Positions 43,980 through 52,784 of a stretch of DNA of 64,000 nt are shown here, one piece after another. Position numbers and translations under genes: made by a program. The notes under the pieces are model-generated. The model saw nothing but the letters and a program-made list of their open reading frames with translations. It was not told where the DNA came from and ran no database searches. Origin of the DNA: Rhodanobacteraceae bacterium (lineage in GTDB: Bacteria > Pseudomonadota > Gammaproteobacteria > Xanthomonadales > Rhodanobacteraceae); contig JAEUPP010000006.1 in the NCBI GenBank assembly GCA_016790075.1, forward strand, positions 62,001 through 126,000. The letters run 5' to 3'. Every line of letters begins with the position of its first letter. Within the stretch, counting starts at the first letter, position 1.

Positions 43980-44447
43980 TCAGTCTTTCCGGGGGCTGAC
44001 CCACATCGTGATGTCCGCGTCGAAGACGACTTCATTTTGCACGTCGCGGACTTCGACCGTCGCATGCAGCTCCTGTGCGAGGCTGGTGTCGGCAATGGCC
44101 GGCACCGTGGCCGTTGCCGTCATCGTGCCCATGGCCTTCTTCAGATAGCGTACTGACATGCCTTTGGGAATCCAGCGCATGCCGTCGGGAATAGTGGCGT
44201 CGGTCGCGAGGCCGCCCGCTATCTCGGCCAGGTTGCACAGCGCGATGGCGTGGACCGTGCCGATATGGTTCTGCACCCGGCGGCGGTGGCGGATGCGTAC
44301 CACGCATCGGCCGCGGTCGAGTAACTCGATAGTCGGTCTGATGCTTGCGAAATACGGCACGCGCCAGCAGACCAGGCGCGAATAAAGCCAGCGTCCGGCG
44401 GCAGACTTGCCGTAGCGGCGAAACAACTGCAATGTGTTCGTTGGCAT
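43980..44447 (-). CDS. Hotdog-fold DUF4442 thioesterase-like protein
   Basis: This 155-residue protein shows the DUF4442 hotdog pattern: RVPYFASIRPTIELLDRGRCVVRIRHRRRVQNHIGTVHAIALCNLAEIAGGLATDATIPDG, with the NHIGTVHAIALCNLAE segment as the central helix and active-site region (N-H-x-G-T-x-H-A), followed by RWIPKGMSVRYLKKAMGT. These proteins are thought to act on acyl-CoA or acyl-ACP thioesters. It lies 65 bp downstream of fadE on the same strand, so it may belong to the same fatty-acid unit. Confidence 0.82.
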   Translation of the reverse strand: MPTNTLQLFRRYGKSAAGRWLYSRLVCWRVPYFASIRPTIELLDRGRCVVRIRHRRRVQNHIGTVHAIALCNLAEIAGGLATDATIPDGMRWIPKGMSVRYLKKAMGTMTATATVPAIADTSLAQELHATVEVRDVQNEVVFDADITMWVSPRKD

Positions 44448-44512
44448 GGTAGCGATACAGATTTGGGAAAAACGCAGCGGTCGCCGCGAACGCGGCGACC
44501 GCTATGCAGGAC

Positions 44513-46981
44513 TCAGGCGACGGAACGCAGTACGGTTCGGCCATGCTTGACTGCAGCTTCGAGCTCGCGCGGCTCGAAGTCGTCGACGCTGATGAATTCA
44601 AACGTCGCCGCACGCACGCGCTCAAGCAGCTTGCGTTCTTCGCTGGTGATGCCTCCGGCGGCCTCGACTTCCGCAAGCTGGCCGTTGTAGTCATAGGCCT
44701 TCGCATTGAGTGTCTTGGCGGCTTTCAGGAACTTGCGCTCGACCGGCTCGGCCGCGATAACGTCGGCAAGCAGGGCATTCATGCGGCCAATGGGGTTGTT
44801 CGCGTTCGGCGTCAGGTATACATCGCCGGCCAGACGGTCGCGCGTTTCGTTCGGCGCGCAGAGGATGGCCGCGACGCGGCGGCCGAGGCGGTCCGATGGC
44901 GGTACTTCGCGGCGGCCAAGCGGGAAGATCAGCGCACGCAGCAACCAGGCAACGGGACGCAGCGGGAAATTGCGCAGCACGCCGTCGAGTGCCATCTGCA
45001 TGCGCCAGATACAGTCGTGGAAGGCCCAGGCCAGCAGCGGCTGGTCGGCGACCGGACGGCCCTGATCTTCGTACCGCTTGAGCATGGCTGAAGCGATATA
45101 GAGATTGGACAGCACATCACCGAGGCGCGCCGACAGCTTCTCCTTGAACTTCAGTTTGCCGCCGAGTACTAGCATCGACGTGTCCGCAGTCAGGGCCAGT
45201 GCCGCGGCGTAGCGGTTGAGCTTGCGGTAGAAGCGGCGTGTGTACTTGTCACCGGGCGCCGAGCCGATTCTGGCGTGGGCAAGTCCCAGCACCAGGCTGC
45301 GCACCGCGTTGGAGATCGCAAAACCGATATGGCCGAACAGCGCCTTGTCGAATGCGCGCAGGCGTTCGGAATAGTCGCTGAGCTGGGTCGCCTGCATTTC
45401 CTTGAGCACGAAGGGATGGCAGCGGATCGCGCCCTGGCCGAAGATCATCATGCTGCGCGTGAGGATGTTTGCACCCTCGACCGTGATGGCGATCGGCGCG
45501 CCTTGCCAGGCACGGCCGGCGTAGTTCCTGGGACCCAGGATCACACCCTTGCCGCCGTGTACGTCCATGACGTCCTTGGCGATCTCGCGGCCGAGTTCGG
45601 TGGCATGGTATTTCGCGATGGCCGAGGGTACCGACGGCTTTTCACCGCGGTCGACTGCCGCTGCGGTCGCGCGCGACAGGGCGCTGATGGCGTAGGTATA
45701 GCCGCCTATGCGTGCGAGTGCTTCTTCGACCCCCTCGAAACGGCCTATGGCCATGCCGAACTGCTTGCGGATGCGGGCGTAGGCGCCGGTCGCGATAGAA
45801 CCTATGCGCGCTGCCCCGGTGGCATTGGACGGTAGCGAGATCGCACGGCCTACCGACAGGCATTCGACCAGCATGCGCCAACCTTCGCCAGCCATTTCCG
45901 GGCCACCGATTAGCTGCGACAGCGGTACGAATACGTCCTTGCCGCGAACCGGACCGTTCTGGAACGGAATGTTCAGCGGCATATGGCGCCGGCCGATCTC
46001 CAGCCCTTTGGTGTCGCGCGGTAGCAGCGCTAGCGTGATGCCCAGGTCTTCGCTATCGCCCAGCAGCTTGTCCGGGTCATGCAGGCGGAAGGCGAGGCCG
46101 ACAACGGTCGCGATCGGCGCCAGCGTGATGTAGCGCTTGTCGAAGGTCAGTCGCACACCCAGTACGTTCGCGCCGTTCCATTCACCCTTGCAGACCACGC
46201 CGTAGTCGGGAATCGAGGTCGCGTCGGAACCGGCATACGGCCCGGTCAGGGCAAAGCAGGGAATTTCGCGCCCGTCGGCCAGTCGCGGCAGGTAGTAGTC
46301 CTTCTGCTCCTTGGTGCCGTAGTGCAGCAGCAGTTCGGCTGGCCCCAGCGAATTCGGCACGGCGACGGTAGAACCTATCGTGGTCGACACACTGGCGAGC
46401 TTCTGCAGCACCACCGAATGCGCCAGCGCCGAGAACTGCAGGCCGCCGTACTCGCGCGGAATGATCATGCCGAAGAACTTGTTCTTCTTCAGAAATTCCC
46501 AGACCGCCGGTGGCAGATCGGCAAGCTCATGGGTGATTTCCCAGTCGTTGACCATGCGGCAAAGTTCTTCGACCGGTCCGTCGAGAAATGCCCGTTCGTC
46601 GGCGGACAGTACCGGTTCGGGTTGGCGCAACAGCAGGTTCCAATCGGGCTTGCCACTGAAGAGTTCGCCCTCGAAACCGACGGTGCCGGCTTCAAGAGCG
46701 ATCTTTTCCGTAGGCGACAACTGCGGCGTGATCTTCTGATAGATCTCCAGCAGCGGCGCGGTCAGGTGCTTGCGCCGAAAGTCGACCAGATTCAGGGGGA
46801 GCGCGATCAGGGCAAAGACCAGGGCGGTGGCCAGTGTTGCGAGCCAATGCGCCCCGCCGAGGGTTCCGGCTGCGACTATGGCCAGCGCCGTCGCGATAGT
46901 CCAGGTGCGCAGTCCAGCGCGCCGGTAGGAGCAGAGCAACGATACGAGGATCGCAGCGAGCAGGGGTAGCCAGTGGTGCAT
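44513..46981 (-). CDS. fadE: Acyl-CoA dehydrogenase FadE
   Basis: This 822-residue enzyme has the E. coli FadE layout: two N-terminal membrane segments (LPLLAAILVSLLCSY and TLATALVFALIALPLNLV), an acyl-CoA dehydrogenase core (ELADLPPAVWEFLKKNKFFGMIIPREYGGL, LTGPYAGSDATSIPD, SVGRAISLPSNATGAAR, AKDVMDVHGGKGVILGPRN, EGANILTRSMMIFGQGAIRCHP) and a C-terminal DUF1974 domain of about 250 residues. It performs the first step of beta-oxidation at the membrane with FAD. GAGGAG lies before the ATG at 46981. It is 18 bp downstream of an alpha/beta hydrolase gene in a likely operon repressed by the divergent TetR protein. Confidence 0.95.
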   Translation of the reverse strand: MHHWLPLLAAILVSLLCSYRRAGLRTWTIATALAIVAAGTLGGAHWLATLATALVFALIALPLNLVDFRRKHLTAPLLEIYQKITPQLSPTEKIALEAGTVGFEGELFSGKPDWNLLLRQPEPVLSADERAFLDGPVEELCRMVNDWEITHELADLPPAVWEFLKKNKFFGMIIPREYGGLQFSALAHSVVLQKLASVSTTIGSTVAVPNSLGPAELLLHYGTKEQKDYYLPRLADGREIPCFALTGPYAGSDATSIPDYGVVCKGEWNGANVLGVRLTFDKRYITLAPIATVVGLAFRLHDPDKLLGDSEDLGITLALLPRDTKGLEIGRRHMPLNIPFQNGPVRGKDVFVPLSQLIGGPEMAGEGWRMLVECLSVGRAISLPSNATGAARIGSIATGAYARIRKQFGMAIGRFEGVEEALARIGGYTYAISALSRATAAAVDRGEKPSVPSAIAKYHATELGREIAKDVMDVHGGKGVILGPRNYAGRAWQGAPIAITVEGANILTRSMMIFGQGAIRCHPFVLKEMQATQLSDYSERLRAFDKALFGHIGFAISNAVRSLVLGLAHARIGSAPGDKYTRRFYRKLNRYAAALALTADTSMLVLGGKLKFKEKLSARLGDVLSNLYIASAMLKRYEDQGRPVADQPLLAWAFHDCIWRMQMALDGVLRNFPLRPVAWLLRALIFPLGRREVPPSDRLGRRVAAILCAPNETRDRLAGDVYLTPNANNPIGRMNALLADVIAAEPVERKFLKAAKTLNAKAYDYNGQLAEVEAAGGITSEERKLLERVRAATFEFISVDDFEPRELEAAVKHGRTVLRSVA

Positions 46982-46999
46982 GGTGAACTCCTCAGCAAA

Positions 47000-47857
47000 T
47001 CAGTTCCGTCCCTGAGGCAGGGTCCGGACAAAGGAAAGCACGGCATCAGTAAACAGGTCGTTGCGGTCGCCTGCGACCATGTGGGTGGCGCGTGGCACGA
47101 CGACGTGGCACGCCTGGGGCACCAGGTCGAGAAACTCCGTGATGGTGACCTGGGAAACTACGTCGCTGTCACTGCCCGAGAGCAACAGCACCGGGACACG
47201 GATCAGGCTCGCTGCATGGATGAGTTCGGTCTGATAACGCGCCCCGTTCTCGGCAATGCGATCAAGCAGTGCGGGATCCCAGTGCCAGCGGAAGCGGCCG
47301 TCGCCGCGCTGCACGAGCAGAGACTGCAGACGCTGTGGCGAGCGTGTCTCCCGCCGATGCGGCAGATAAGTAGCAATGCTTGCGCTCGCTTCCTCCAACG
47401 AACTGAAACCATCCGGGTGAGCGCGCATGAATGCCAGGATGCGCTCAACCCCGGCGGCTTCCCAGCGTGGCGTGATGTCGACCAGTACCAGGGCGCGGAA
47501 CAGGGCAGGATTGCGTGCTTGCGCGAGCAGACCAATCAGACCGCCAAAGGAGGCGCCTATGAGTACGGCACCGGGGCCTGTGAAACTCGCTACGAGTTCC
47601 AGATCGGTGACGAACTGATTGATTTCATAGTCCCCCGCCGGATGCCAGTCACTGGCGCCGTGCCCGCGTGCGTCGGCGCATAGACAGAGGAAACCCTGCG
47701 CGGCGAGCTGATTTGCGCTGGTGCTCCAGGCTTGCCGGGTTTGACCGAAGCCATGCGCGAACACCAGCGAGCGATCGCCTGCCATGCCGTGCAGATCGCC
47801 GGAAAGGGTCAGTCCATCAGCTGCGACCAGATTCACGGTGGCCTTGTGATTCAACAT
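47000..47857 (-). CDS. Alpha/beta hydrolase
   Basis: This 285-residue hydrolase has the canonical fold: SLVFAHGFGQTRQAW (oxyanion HG), LCADARGHGASDW, the nucleophile elbow LIGASFGGLIG with S103, VPVLLLSGSDSDVV with the acid Asp, and a late His in PRATHMVAGDRND. It may cleave thioesters or esters of fatty acids; the adjoining fadE supports this. The ATG at 47857 is chosen because an earlier ATG at 47887 lies inside the likely TetR operator. It overlaps nothing and is followed by fadE after 18 bp. Confidence 0.85.
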   Translation of the reverse strand: MLNHKATVNLVAADGLTLSGDLHGMAGDRSLVFAHGFGQTRQAWSTSANQLAAQGFLCLCADARGHGASDWHPAGDYEINQFVTDLELVASFTGPGAVLIGASFGGLIGLLAQARNPALFRALVLVDITPRWEAAGVERILAFMRAHPDGFSSLEEASASIATYLPHRRETRSPQRLQSLLVQRGDGRFRWHWDPALLDRIAENGARYQTELIHAASLIRVPVLLLSGSDSDVVSQVTITEFLDLVPQACHVVVPRATHMVAGDRNDLFTDAVLSFVRTLPQGRN

Positions 47858-47879
47858 CTTGGATGGGGTTGGACGAATA

Positions 47880-47895
47880 TCAAACATACGTTTGA
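47880..47895. promoter_or_regulatory. Candidate TetR operator
   Basis: TCAAAC-atac-GTTTGA is an inverted repeat with 6-bp arms and a 4-bp spacer in the 179-bp gap between the hydrolase-fadE operon and the divergent tetR gene, 22 bp upstream of the hydrolase start. Position and symmetry fit a TetR dimer site. Confidence 0.55.
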
Positions 47896-48036
47896 GTACA
47901 TCGGCACGTCTAGAGTATTCAATCCGAGACACCTTTGTTTTCGATCAAATCTTTCTTATTACGAGGCGTAACCAAGGCCAGGGGAGTAGGTTTGGGCCAT
48001 CGCCGCCAGAGCGGTGGTAGTCCGGAAGTCAAGACC

Positions 48037-48624
48037 ATGACCACAAATGAAGCCGCAGTCACCCCGCTTGAGAGCCGCAGCCGCTTGTCCGCCCAGGACT
48101 GGGAACGTGCCGCACTGGAAGCCATTGCTGAACAGGGCGTCAATGCTGTCGCAGTAGAACCTCTTGCACGTCGCTTGGGCGTGACCAAGGGCAGTTTCTA
48201 CTGGCATTTCCCTACGCGCGAGGCGCTGCTCAAGGCCGCACTTGAACGCTGGGAACACAACGACGAAAAAGAATTCGTGTTTGAGCCCATGGGCGATCCC
48301 CGCGAGCGCCTGCGCGAACTGTTCCGCCGTGCGAGCCGCGAAACCCGGGCCAATGCCGTCTACTCCGCGCTGTTGCGTGCGCTCGACAATATGGCCGTAC
48401 AGCCCGTCATGTTGCGTGTGTCCCAGCGGCGCATCGATTTTCTCACCGTGGCCTACCTCCAGCTCGGTCTCGACCGCGTTGACGCGGCTTACCGGGCGCG
48501 TCTGGTGTACACCGCCTACGCGGGTTTTCTGCAGTTGTCCCTGCAGCTTGGCTTGTTCCAGCCGTCCCATGTCGAGCTTGACGACTATGTCGAGCACGTC
48601 ATAGCTACGCTGATCCCGGCTTGA
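48037..48624 (+). CDS. TetR-family transcriptional repressor
   Basis: This 195-residue regulator has an N-terminal TetR helix-turn-helix (WERAALEAIAEQGVNAVAVEPLARRLGVTKGSFYWHFPTREALLKAALERWE) and a variable ligand domain of about 130 residues. It is divergent from the alpha/beta hydrolase-fadE operon, with a palindromic site between, so it very probably represses that operon and itself, and is released by a fatty acyl-CoA or related ligand (FadR-like logic, inferred). Start ATG at 48037 is chosen over upstream in-frame starts because it precedes the family N-terminus. Confidence 0.9.
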   Translation: MTTNEAAVTPLESRSRLSAQDWERAALEAIAEQGVNAVAVEPLARRLGVTKGSFYWHFPTREALLKAALERWEHNDEKEFVFEPMGDPRERLRELFRRASRETRANAVYSALLRALDNMAVQPVMLRVSQRRIDFLTVAYLQLGLDRVDAAYRARLVYTAYAGFLQLSLQLGLFQPSHVELDDYVEHVIATLIPA

Positions 48625-48752
48625 GTCAAGTTTTCTGCAAGTCGTTGATCCGTTTTGGGGCTGGCCGCCGATTTGTTGCAATGCTGGCGGCCCGCCGCTA
48701 ACGTGGCCCGCCTCACTTTCAGGCAGGGCCCTGGCGGGCCCAGGATCAGGAC

Positions 48753-50528
48753 ATGGCAAGCAAGCTCGACGTGTTGAACCGATGGGTGGACGAAGTTGCT
48801 CGTCTGACCCAGCCGGACCGGATTCACTGGTGCGACGGCTCCGAAGCGGAATATCAGGCTCTCGTTGAGCTGATGCTCGATACCGGTGACCTGACCGAAC
48901 TCAATCCGGCCACGCATCCGAACTGCTACCTGCATCGTTCCAGTCCCAGTGATGTGGCCAGGGTCGAGCACCTGACCTTCGTCTGCTCGCACAACGCCGA
49001 CGACGCTGGGCCGAACAATCACTGGATGGACCCGGTCCAAGCGCATCAGAAGATCGATGCACTGTTTGCGGGTTGCATGAAGGGCCGCGTGCTCTACGTC
49101 ATTCCGTACTGCATGGGGCCCATCGATTCGCCGCTGGCGCGTTGTGGCGTCGAGATCACCGATAGCCCCTATGTCGTGGCGAATATGCGCATCATGACGC
49201 GCATGGGGGCGGCGGCACTGGCGCGCATCGAACGCGAAGGCCTGTTCGTCAAGGGCCTGCACTCCACCGGTGATCTCGATCCGGCCAAGCGCTTCATCAT
49301 GCATTTCCCGGAAGAACTGACCATAAAGTCGATAGGCTCGGGCTATGGCGGCAACGCGCTGCTGGGCAAGAAATGTCATGCCTTGCGCATCGCATCGTGG
49401 CAGGCGCGCCAGGAAGGCTGGCTTGCCGAGCACATGCTGATACTCGGCCTGGAGAGTCCGGAAGGCGAAACCCACTATGTGGCGGCCGCATTCCCTTCGG
49501 CCTGTGGCAAGACCAATCTCGCCATGCTGATTCCACCGGCGGCGTATCCGGGCTGGAAGGTCTGGACTGTTGGCGACGACATTTGCTGGATGCAGCCCGG
49601 AACCGATGGCCGCCTCTGGGCCATCAATCCCGAAGCGGGCTTTTTTGGCGTCGCGCCGGGAACCAGCCGCAACACCAATCCGAACGCGTTGGCGATGCTC
49701 AATCGCGATGCGATTTTCACCAATGTCGCGGAGACCGCCGATCACCAGCCCTGGTGGGAGGGGCTGCCCGAGGGCAAGCCAGCCAAGGACTGGCAGGGGC
49801 GCGACTACGATCCCGCAAACGGCCCGGCTGCACATCCGAACTCGCGCTTCACCGTGAGTGCCAAGCAGTGCGCAAGCTGGTCGCCGCGCGCAGAAGATCC
49901 GCAAGGGGTACCAATTTCGGCCATCATCTTCGGCGGTCGGCGCGAGTCGCTGGTGCCGCTGGTGTTCGAGTCCCGCGATTGGAAACACGGCGTGCTCGTT
50001 GGTGCGGCAATGGGATCGGAAACCACGGCAGCGGCGACCGGTGCGGTCGGCGTGCTGCGCCGTGATTCCATGGCGATGAAGCCGTTCTGTGGTTACAACT
50101 TCGCCGACTACTTCGCGCATTGGCTCAGTTTCGACAAGCCGAACGCGAAGCTGCCCAAGATTTTCCACGTGAACTGGTTCCGCAAGGCGAATGGCAAGTT
50201 CGTATGGCCGGGTTTTGGCGACAACATGCGCGTGCTCGAATGGATCATCGGCCGCTGCAAGGGCACGACCAAGGCTGTCACGACGCCGATCGGCAGCCTG
50301 CCGCGCCGTGAGGATCTCAATCTTGCCGGGCTGAATCTCGCCGAGGCCGAACTCGATTTGTTGCTCGGGGTCGACAAGGACGGCTGGGCTCGTGAATACG
50401 CCGGCATCGCCGAATATCTCGACTCGTTCGGCCCACGCGTACCCGAAGCCCTCCAGCGCGAGCACGCGCGCGTGCGCGACGAACTGACCGAACCGGTCAA
50501 GCCAGTGGCGAAAGTCGCCGTCGGCTGA
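48753..50528 (+). CDS. pckG: Phosphoenolpyruvate carboxykinase (GTP)
   Basis: This 591-residue enzyme converts oxaloacetate and GTP to phosphoenolpyruvate and CO2 for gluconeogenesis. The GTP-type family is clear: RVEHLTFVCSHNADDAGPNNHWMDP near the start, GPIDSPLARCGVEITDSPYVV, the P-loop AFPSACGKTNLAMLIP with its reactive Cys, the kinase-2 Mn site VGDDICWM, and NPEAGFFGVAPGTSRNTNPNA. Length is that of bacterial and animal GTP-PEPCK (not the 530-residue ATP type). It lies alone, 128 bp after tetR and unlikely to be in its operon. Confidence 0.97.
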   Translation: MASKLDVLNRWVDEVARLTQPDRIHWCDGSEAEYQALVELMLDTGDLTELNPATHPNCYLHRSSPSDVARVEHLTFVCSHNADDAGPNNHWMDPVQAHQKIDALFAGCMKGRVLYVIPYCMGPIDSPLARCGVEITDSPYVVANMRIMTRMGAAALARIEREGLFVKGLHSTGDLDPAKRFIMHFPEELTIKSIGSGYGGNALLGKKCHALRIASWQARQEGWLAEHMLILGLESPEGETHYVAAAFPSACGKTNLAMLIPPAAYPGWKVWTVGDDICWMQPGTDGRLWAINPEAGFFGVAPGTSRNTNPNALAMLNRDAIFTNVAETADHQPWWEGLPEGKPAKDWQGRDYDPANGPAAHPNSRFTVSAKQCASWSPRAEDPQGVPISAIIFGGRRESLVPLVFESRDWKHGVLVGAAMGSETTAAATGAVGVLRRDSMAMKPFCGYNFADYFAHWLSFDKPNAKLPKIFHVNWFRKANGKFVWPGFGDNMRVLEWIIGRCKGTTKAVTTPIGSLPRREDLNLAGLNLAEAELDLLLGVDKDGWAREYAGIAEYLDSFGPRVPEALQREHARVRDELTEPVKPVAKVAVG

Positions 50529-50783
50529 AGCCGGGCAGCCCAGGTGGCAGGGCCGTTCCTAACCGTCTGGCCGGCTCGGGCCGGTCAGGCGCTGTCTGGC
50601 CGCCTGCGCCTGCATAAGCCGGGCTGTGCGACCAGTCTGCGATGGCTGGTCTCGGCCCGCGAGATGTACCGTCCCGCGGCAGTCGCCGCTGATACCCCCT
50701 GATCGTGGCTATGCCGTGTGCATTCCGGTTGCGGTCGCGACGATTTAAACCCCGCCCGTGGTTTCGGCATCTTAGCCGGCACC

Positions 50784-51365
50784 ATGAATATCGCCTGCAT
50801 CCCCATGAGTCACGTGATGCCTGAGTCGGCGCCCACCCCGGCCGACGACAGTGCGCTGGTCCGGCGTTCGATGGGCGGCGATATCCGCGCTTTCGAGCTG
50901 CTATACCGCAATCATGTGGGGCGCGTGCATGGCGCCATCTTGCGCATCGTCGGGATGAATCATGCCCGGGCCGAAGAGCTGACCCAGGATGCATTTGTGC
51001 GCGCCTGGCAGAAACTCGCGGGGTTTCGTTTCGAGAGTGCGTTTTCAACCTGGCTGTATCGGCTCGGCGTCAATGTCGCGCTGATGGATCTGCGCGGCAA
51101 CGGAGCCGAGCAGAATGTCGAGGATGACGTACTGGAACTGGCCGCCGGCGGCGACGTGCCCTTCTGCGCCGGCGAGCGGGCGGACCTTGAGCAGGCTGTT
51201 GCCAAGCTGCCGCCGCGGGCACGTGCCGTGCTGGTCCTGCATGATGTGGAAGGGTGGAAACATGAAGAAATTGCAAACGAGCTTGGCATGGCTGTCGGCT
51301 CGTCCAAGGCGCAACTGCACCGGGCTCGTGGTCTGGTGCGCAAGCTTCTCGGAGCTGCCGCATGA
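50784..51365 (+). CDS. ECF sigma-70 factor
   Basis: This 193-residue protein is an ECF sigma factor: a sigma-2 region ALVRRSMGGDIRAFELLYRNHVGRVHGAILRIVG...AEELTQDAFVRAWQKL, a short linker, and a sigma-4 region LEQAVAKLPPRARAVLVLHDVEGWKHEEIANELGMAVGSSKAQLHRARGLVRKLL. The start is uncertain; ATGs at 50784, 50805 and 50817 all lack a strong ribosome-binding site. Its stop overlaps the next gene by 4 bp (ATGA). It should direct RNA polymerase to its own operon and other targets. Confidence 0.92.
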   Translation: MNIACIPMSHVMPESAPTPADDSALVRRSMGGDIRAFELLYRNHVGRVHGAILRIVGMNHARAEELTQDAFVRAWQKLAGFRFESAFSTWLYRLGVNVALMDLRGNGAEQNVEDDVLELAAGGDVPFCAGERADLEQAVAKLPPRARAVLVLHDVEGWKHEEIANELGMAVGSSKAQLHRARGLVRKLLGAAA

Positions 51366-51844
51366 GTGAGCATGATTTCCAGTGGCGCCGTCAGCTACGT
51401 GATTTGGCCGGGCCGGTGCAGCCGCAGCGTGATCTCTGGCTCGACATTTCGGCGCGTATCGCCGCAGAGCAAGCGGCGGTCGACGCTGCACCGCGCCGCT
51501 GGCAGCGGCCCGCCGCCTTTGCGCTGGCCGCGAGTGTAGCCCTCGCCGTTCTTGTCGCCGGCGTGCTGCAGCAGCGCTCGGATTCAGTGGCGCCGGGTTT
51601 CGCGCTGCAGCCGAGGGAGAAGCTTGACCCTGCCGCGGCGATCGCTGCCGCTGACACTCTATTCAAGCAGGTGCGGCCACAGGACCCGCGTCTGGCCGCA
51701 GCCGCCGTCGAGCTTGACGCGGCTGCGGACGAAATCCGTCAGATGCTGCAACAACAGCCCGACGCGGTATTCCTCGTCGGTTTGCTTAACCGTACCAATG
51801 AACGACGGCTGAAACTCGCGCGCATGGGGCAAGCGTCGAGCTGA
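51362..51844 (+). CDS. Membrane-anchored anti-sigma-like protein
   Basis: This 160-residue protein has an N-terminal cytoplasmic region (EHDFQWRRQLRDLAGPVQPQRDLWLDISARI), one membrane segment (PAAFALAASVALAVLVAGVLQ) and an alpha-helical periplasmic part (KLDPAAAIAAADTLFKQV, LRQMLQQQPDAVFLVGLLNRTNERR). That topology, its size and overlap with the ECF gene suggest that it is the anti-sigma factor. It lacks the HxxxCxxC zinc motif of ZAS proteins. Followed by an exported DUF4097 gene after 17 bp. Confidence 0.75.
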   Translation: MSEHDFQWRRQLRDLAGPVQPQRDLWLDISARIAAEQAAVDAAPRRWQRPAAFALAASVALAVLVAGVLQQRSDSVAPGFALQPREKLDPAAAIAAADTLFKQVRPQDPRLAAAAVELDAAADEIRQMLQQQPDAVFLVGLLNRTNERRLKLARMGQASS

Positions 51845-51861
51845 AGCGTCATGGAGATCCT

Positions 51862-52767
51862 ATGAAAACGAAGTTACTCGCTTTCAGCGTGCTGCTTGCC
51901 CCCGGCCTTGTGCTGGCCAGTACGCCGATCAACGAAACCCGTGCGGTCGATGCGCGCGCCCGTATCGATGTCAGCAATATCAAAGGGGCGGTCACTATCA
52001 GCGTCTGGGACAAGCCCGAGGTCGGCATCACCGGCACGCTGGGCGATGGCGCCAAGCGCCTGGCTGTCGACGGCGGTGGCGATCGCCTCAGCGTCCGTGT
52101 CGAAGGGCCGGACAAGTCCAAGGGCTGGCTGGGCTGGGGTTCTGACTCCTCGATGCAGGAAAGTGTGCTGAACCTGAAAGTGCCGCGCGGCGCATCACTC
52201 GATGTCGCTGTCGTCAGCGCCGAAGTCGCTGTCGCTGATACGGATGGCGGCGAGCTCGAGGTCGATTCAGTGTCTGGCCGTATCCGCTTGTCGTCGGTGC
52301 GCAGCCCGCGCCTGCGCCTGGAAAGCGTCAGCGGTGATATCGAGTTCGACGGCAAGGCTGACGATGCCGCTATCGAGACCGTCAGCGGAGATATCGTCGC
52401 CCGTGGAGTCGGTGGTCGGACCCGACTGGAAACGGTATCGGGCGGACTGCAGGTCATGGCGAGTTCTCCATTCAAGCAGGTCGATGCCAGCACCGTCTCG
52501 GGGGATATCGAGATCAGCGGTGCCCTCGACCAGGGCGGCCGCATCGAGGTCGAAAGCATGAGTGGCGACGTGCGCCTGAACCTGCCGGCCAGTTTGTCAG
52601 CGAAGATCAAGGCGAGCAGCTTTAGCGGCACCTTGCGTACCGATTTCGGCAGCGTGCACAAGCCCGAGCACGGACCCGGATCGAACCTCGACGCCACGGC
52701 CGGAGGCGGTGACGGCGAAATCTCCATCGACAGTTTCAGTGGCGATGTGACGATACGGCGCGAGTGA
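51862..52767 (+). CDS. Exported DUF4097-type protein
   Basis: This 301-residue protein has a signal peptide (KLLAFSVLLAPGLVLAST) and a repetitive beta-helical body typical of DUF4097 ('putative adhesin'), with the turn motif S-[VM]-SG-[DR]-[IV] repeated (SVSGRIRL, ESVSGDIEF, ETVSGDIVA, STVSGDIEI, ESMSGDVRL). It follows the ECF sigma and anti-sigma genes after 17 bp, with GGAG before the ATG, so it is probably the output gene of that stress-response unit. It is a distant relative of the solenoid protein at 28 kb. Function unknown. Confidence 0.8.
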   Translation: MKTKLLAFSVLLAPGLVLASTPINETRAVDARARIDVSNIKGAVTISVWDKPEVGITGTLGDGAKRLAVDGGGDRLSVRVEGPDKSKGWLGWGSDSSMQESVLNLKVPRGASLDVAVVSAEVAVADTDGGELEVDSVSGRIRLSSVRSPRLRLESVSGDIEFDGKADDAAIETVSGDIVARGVGGRTRLETVSGGLQVMASSPFKQVDASTVSGDIEISGALDQGGRIEVESMSGDVRLNLPASLSAKIKASSFSGTLRTDFGSVHKPEHGPGSNLDATAGGGDGEISIDSFSGDVTIRRE

Positions 52768-52784
52768 GCTGTTGTGCCATCGAC

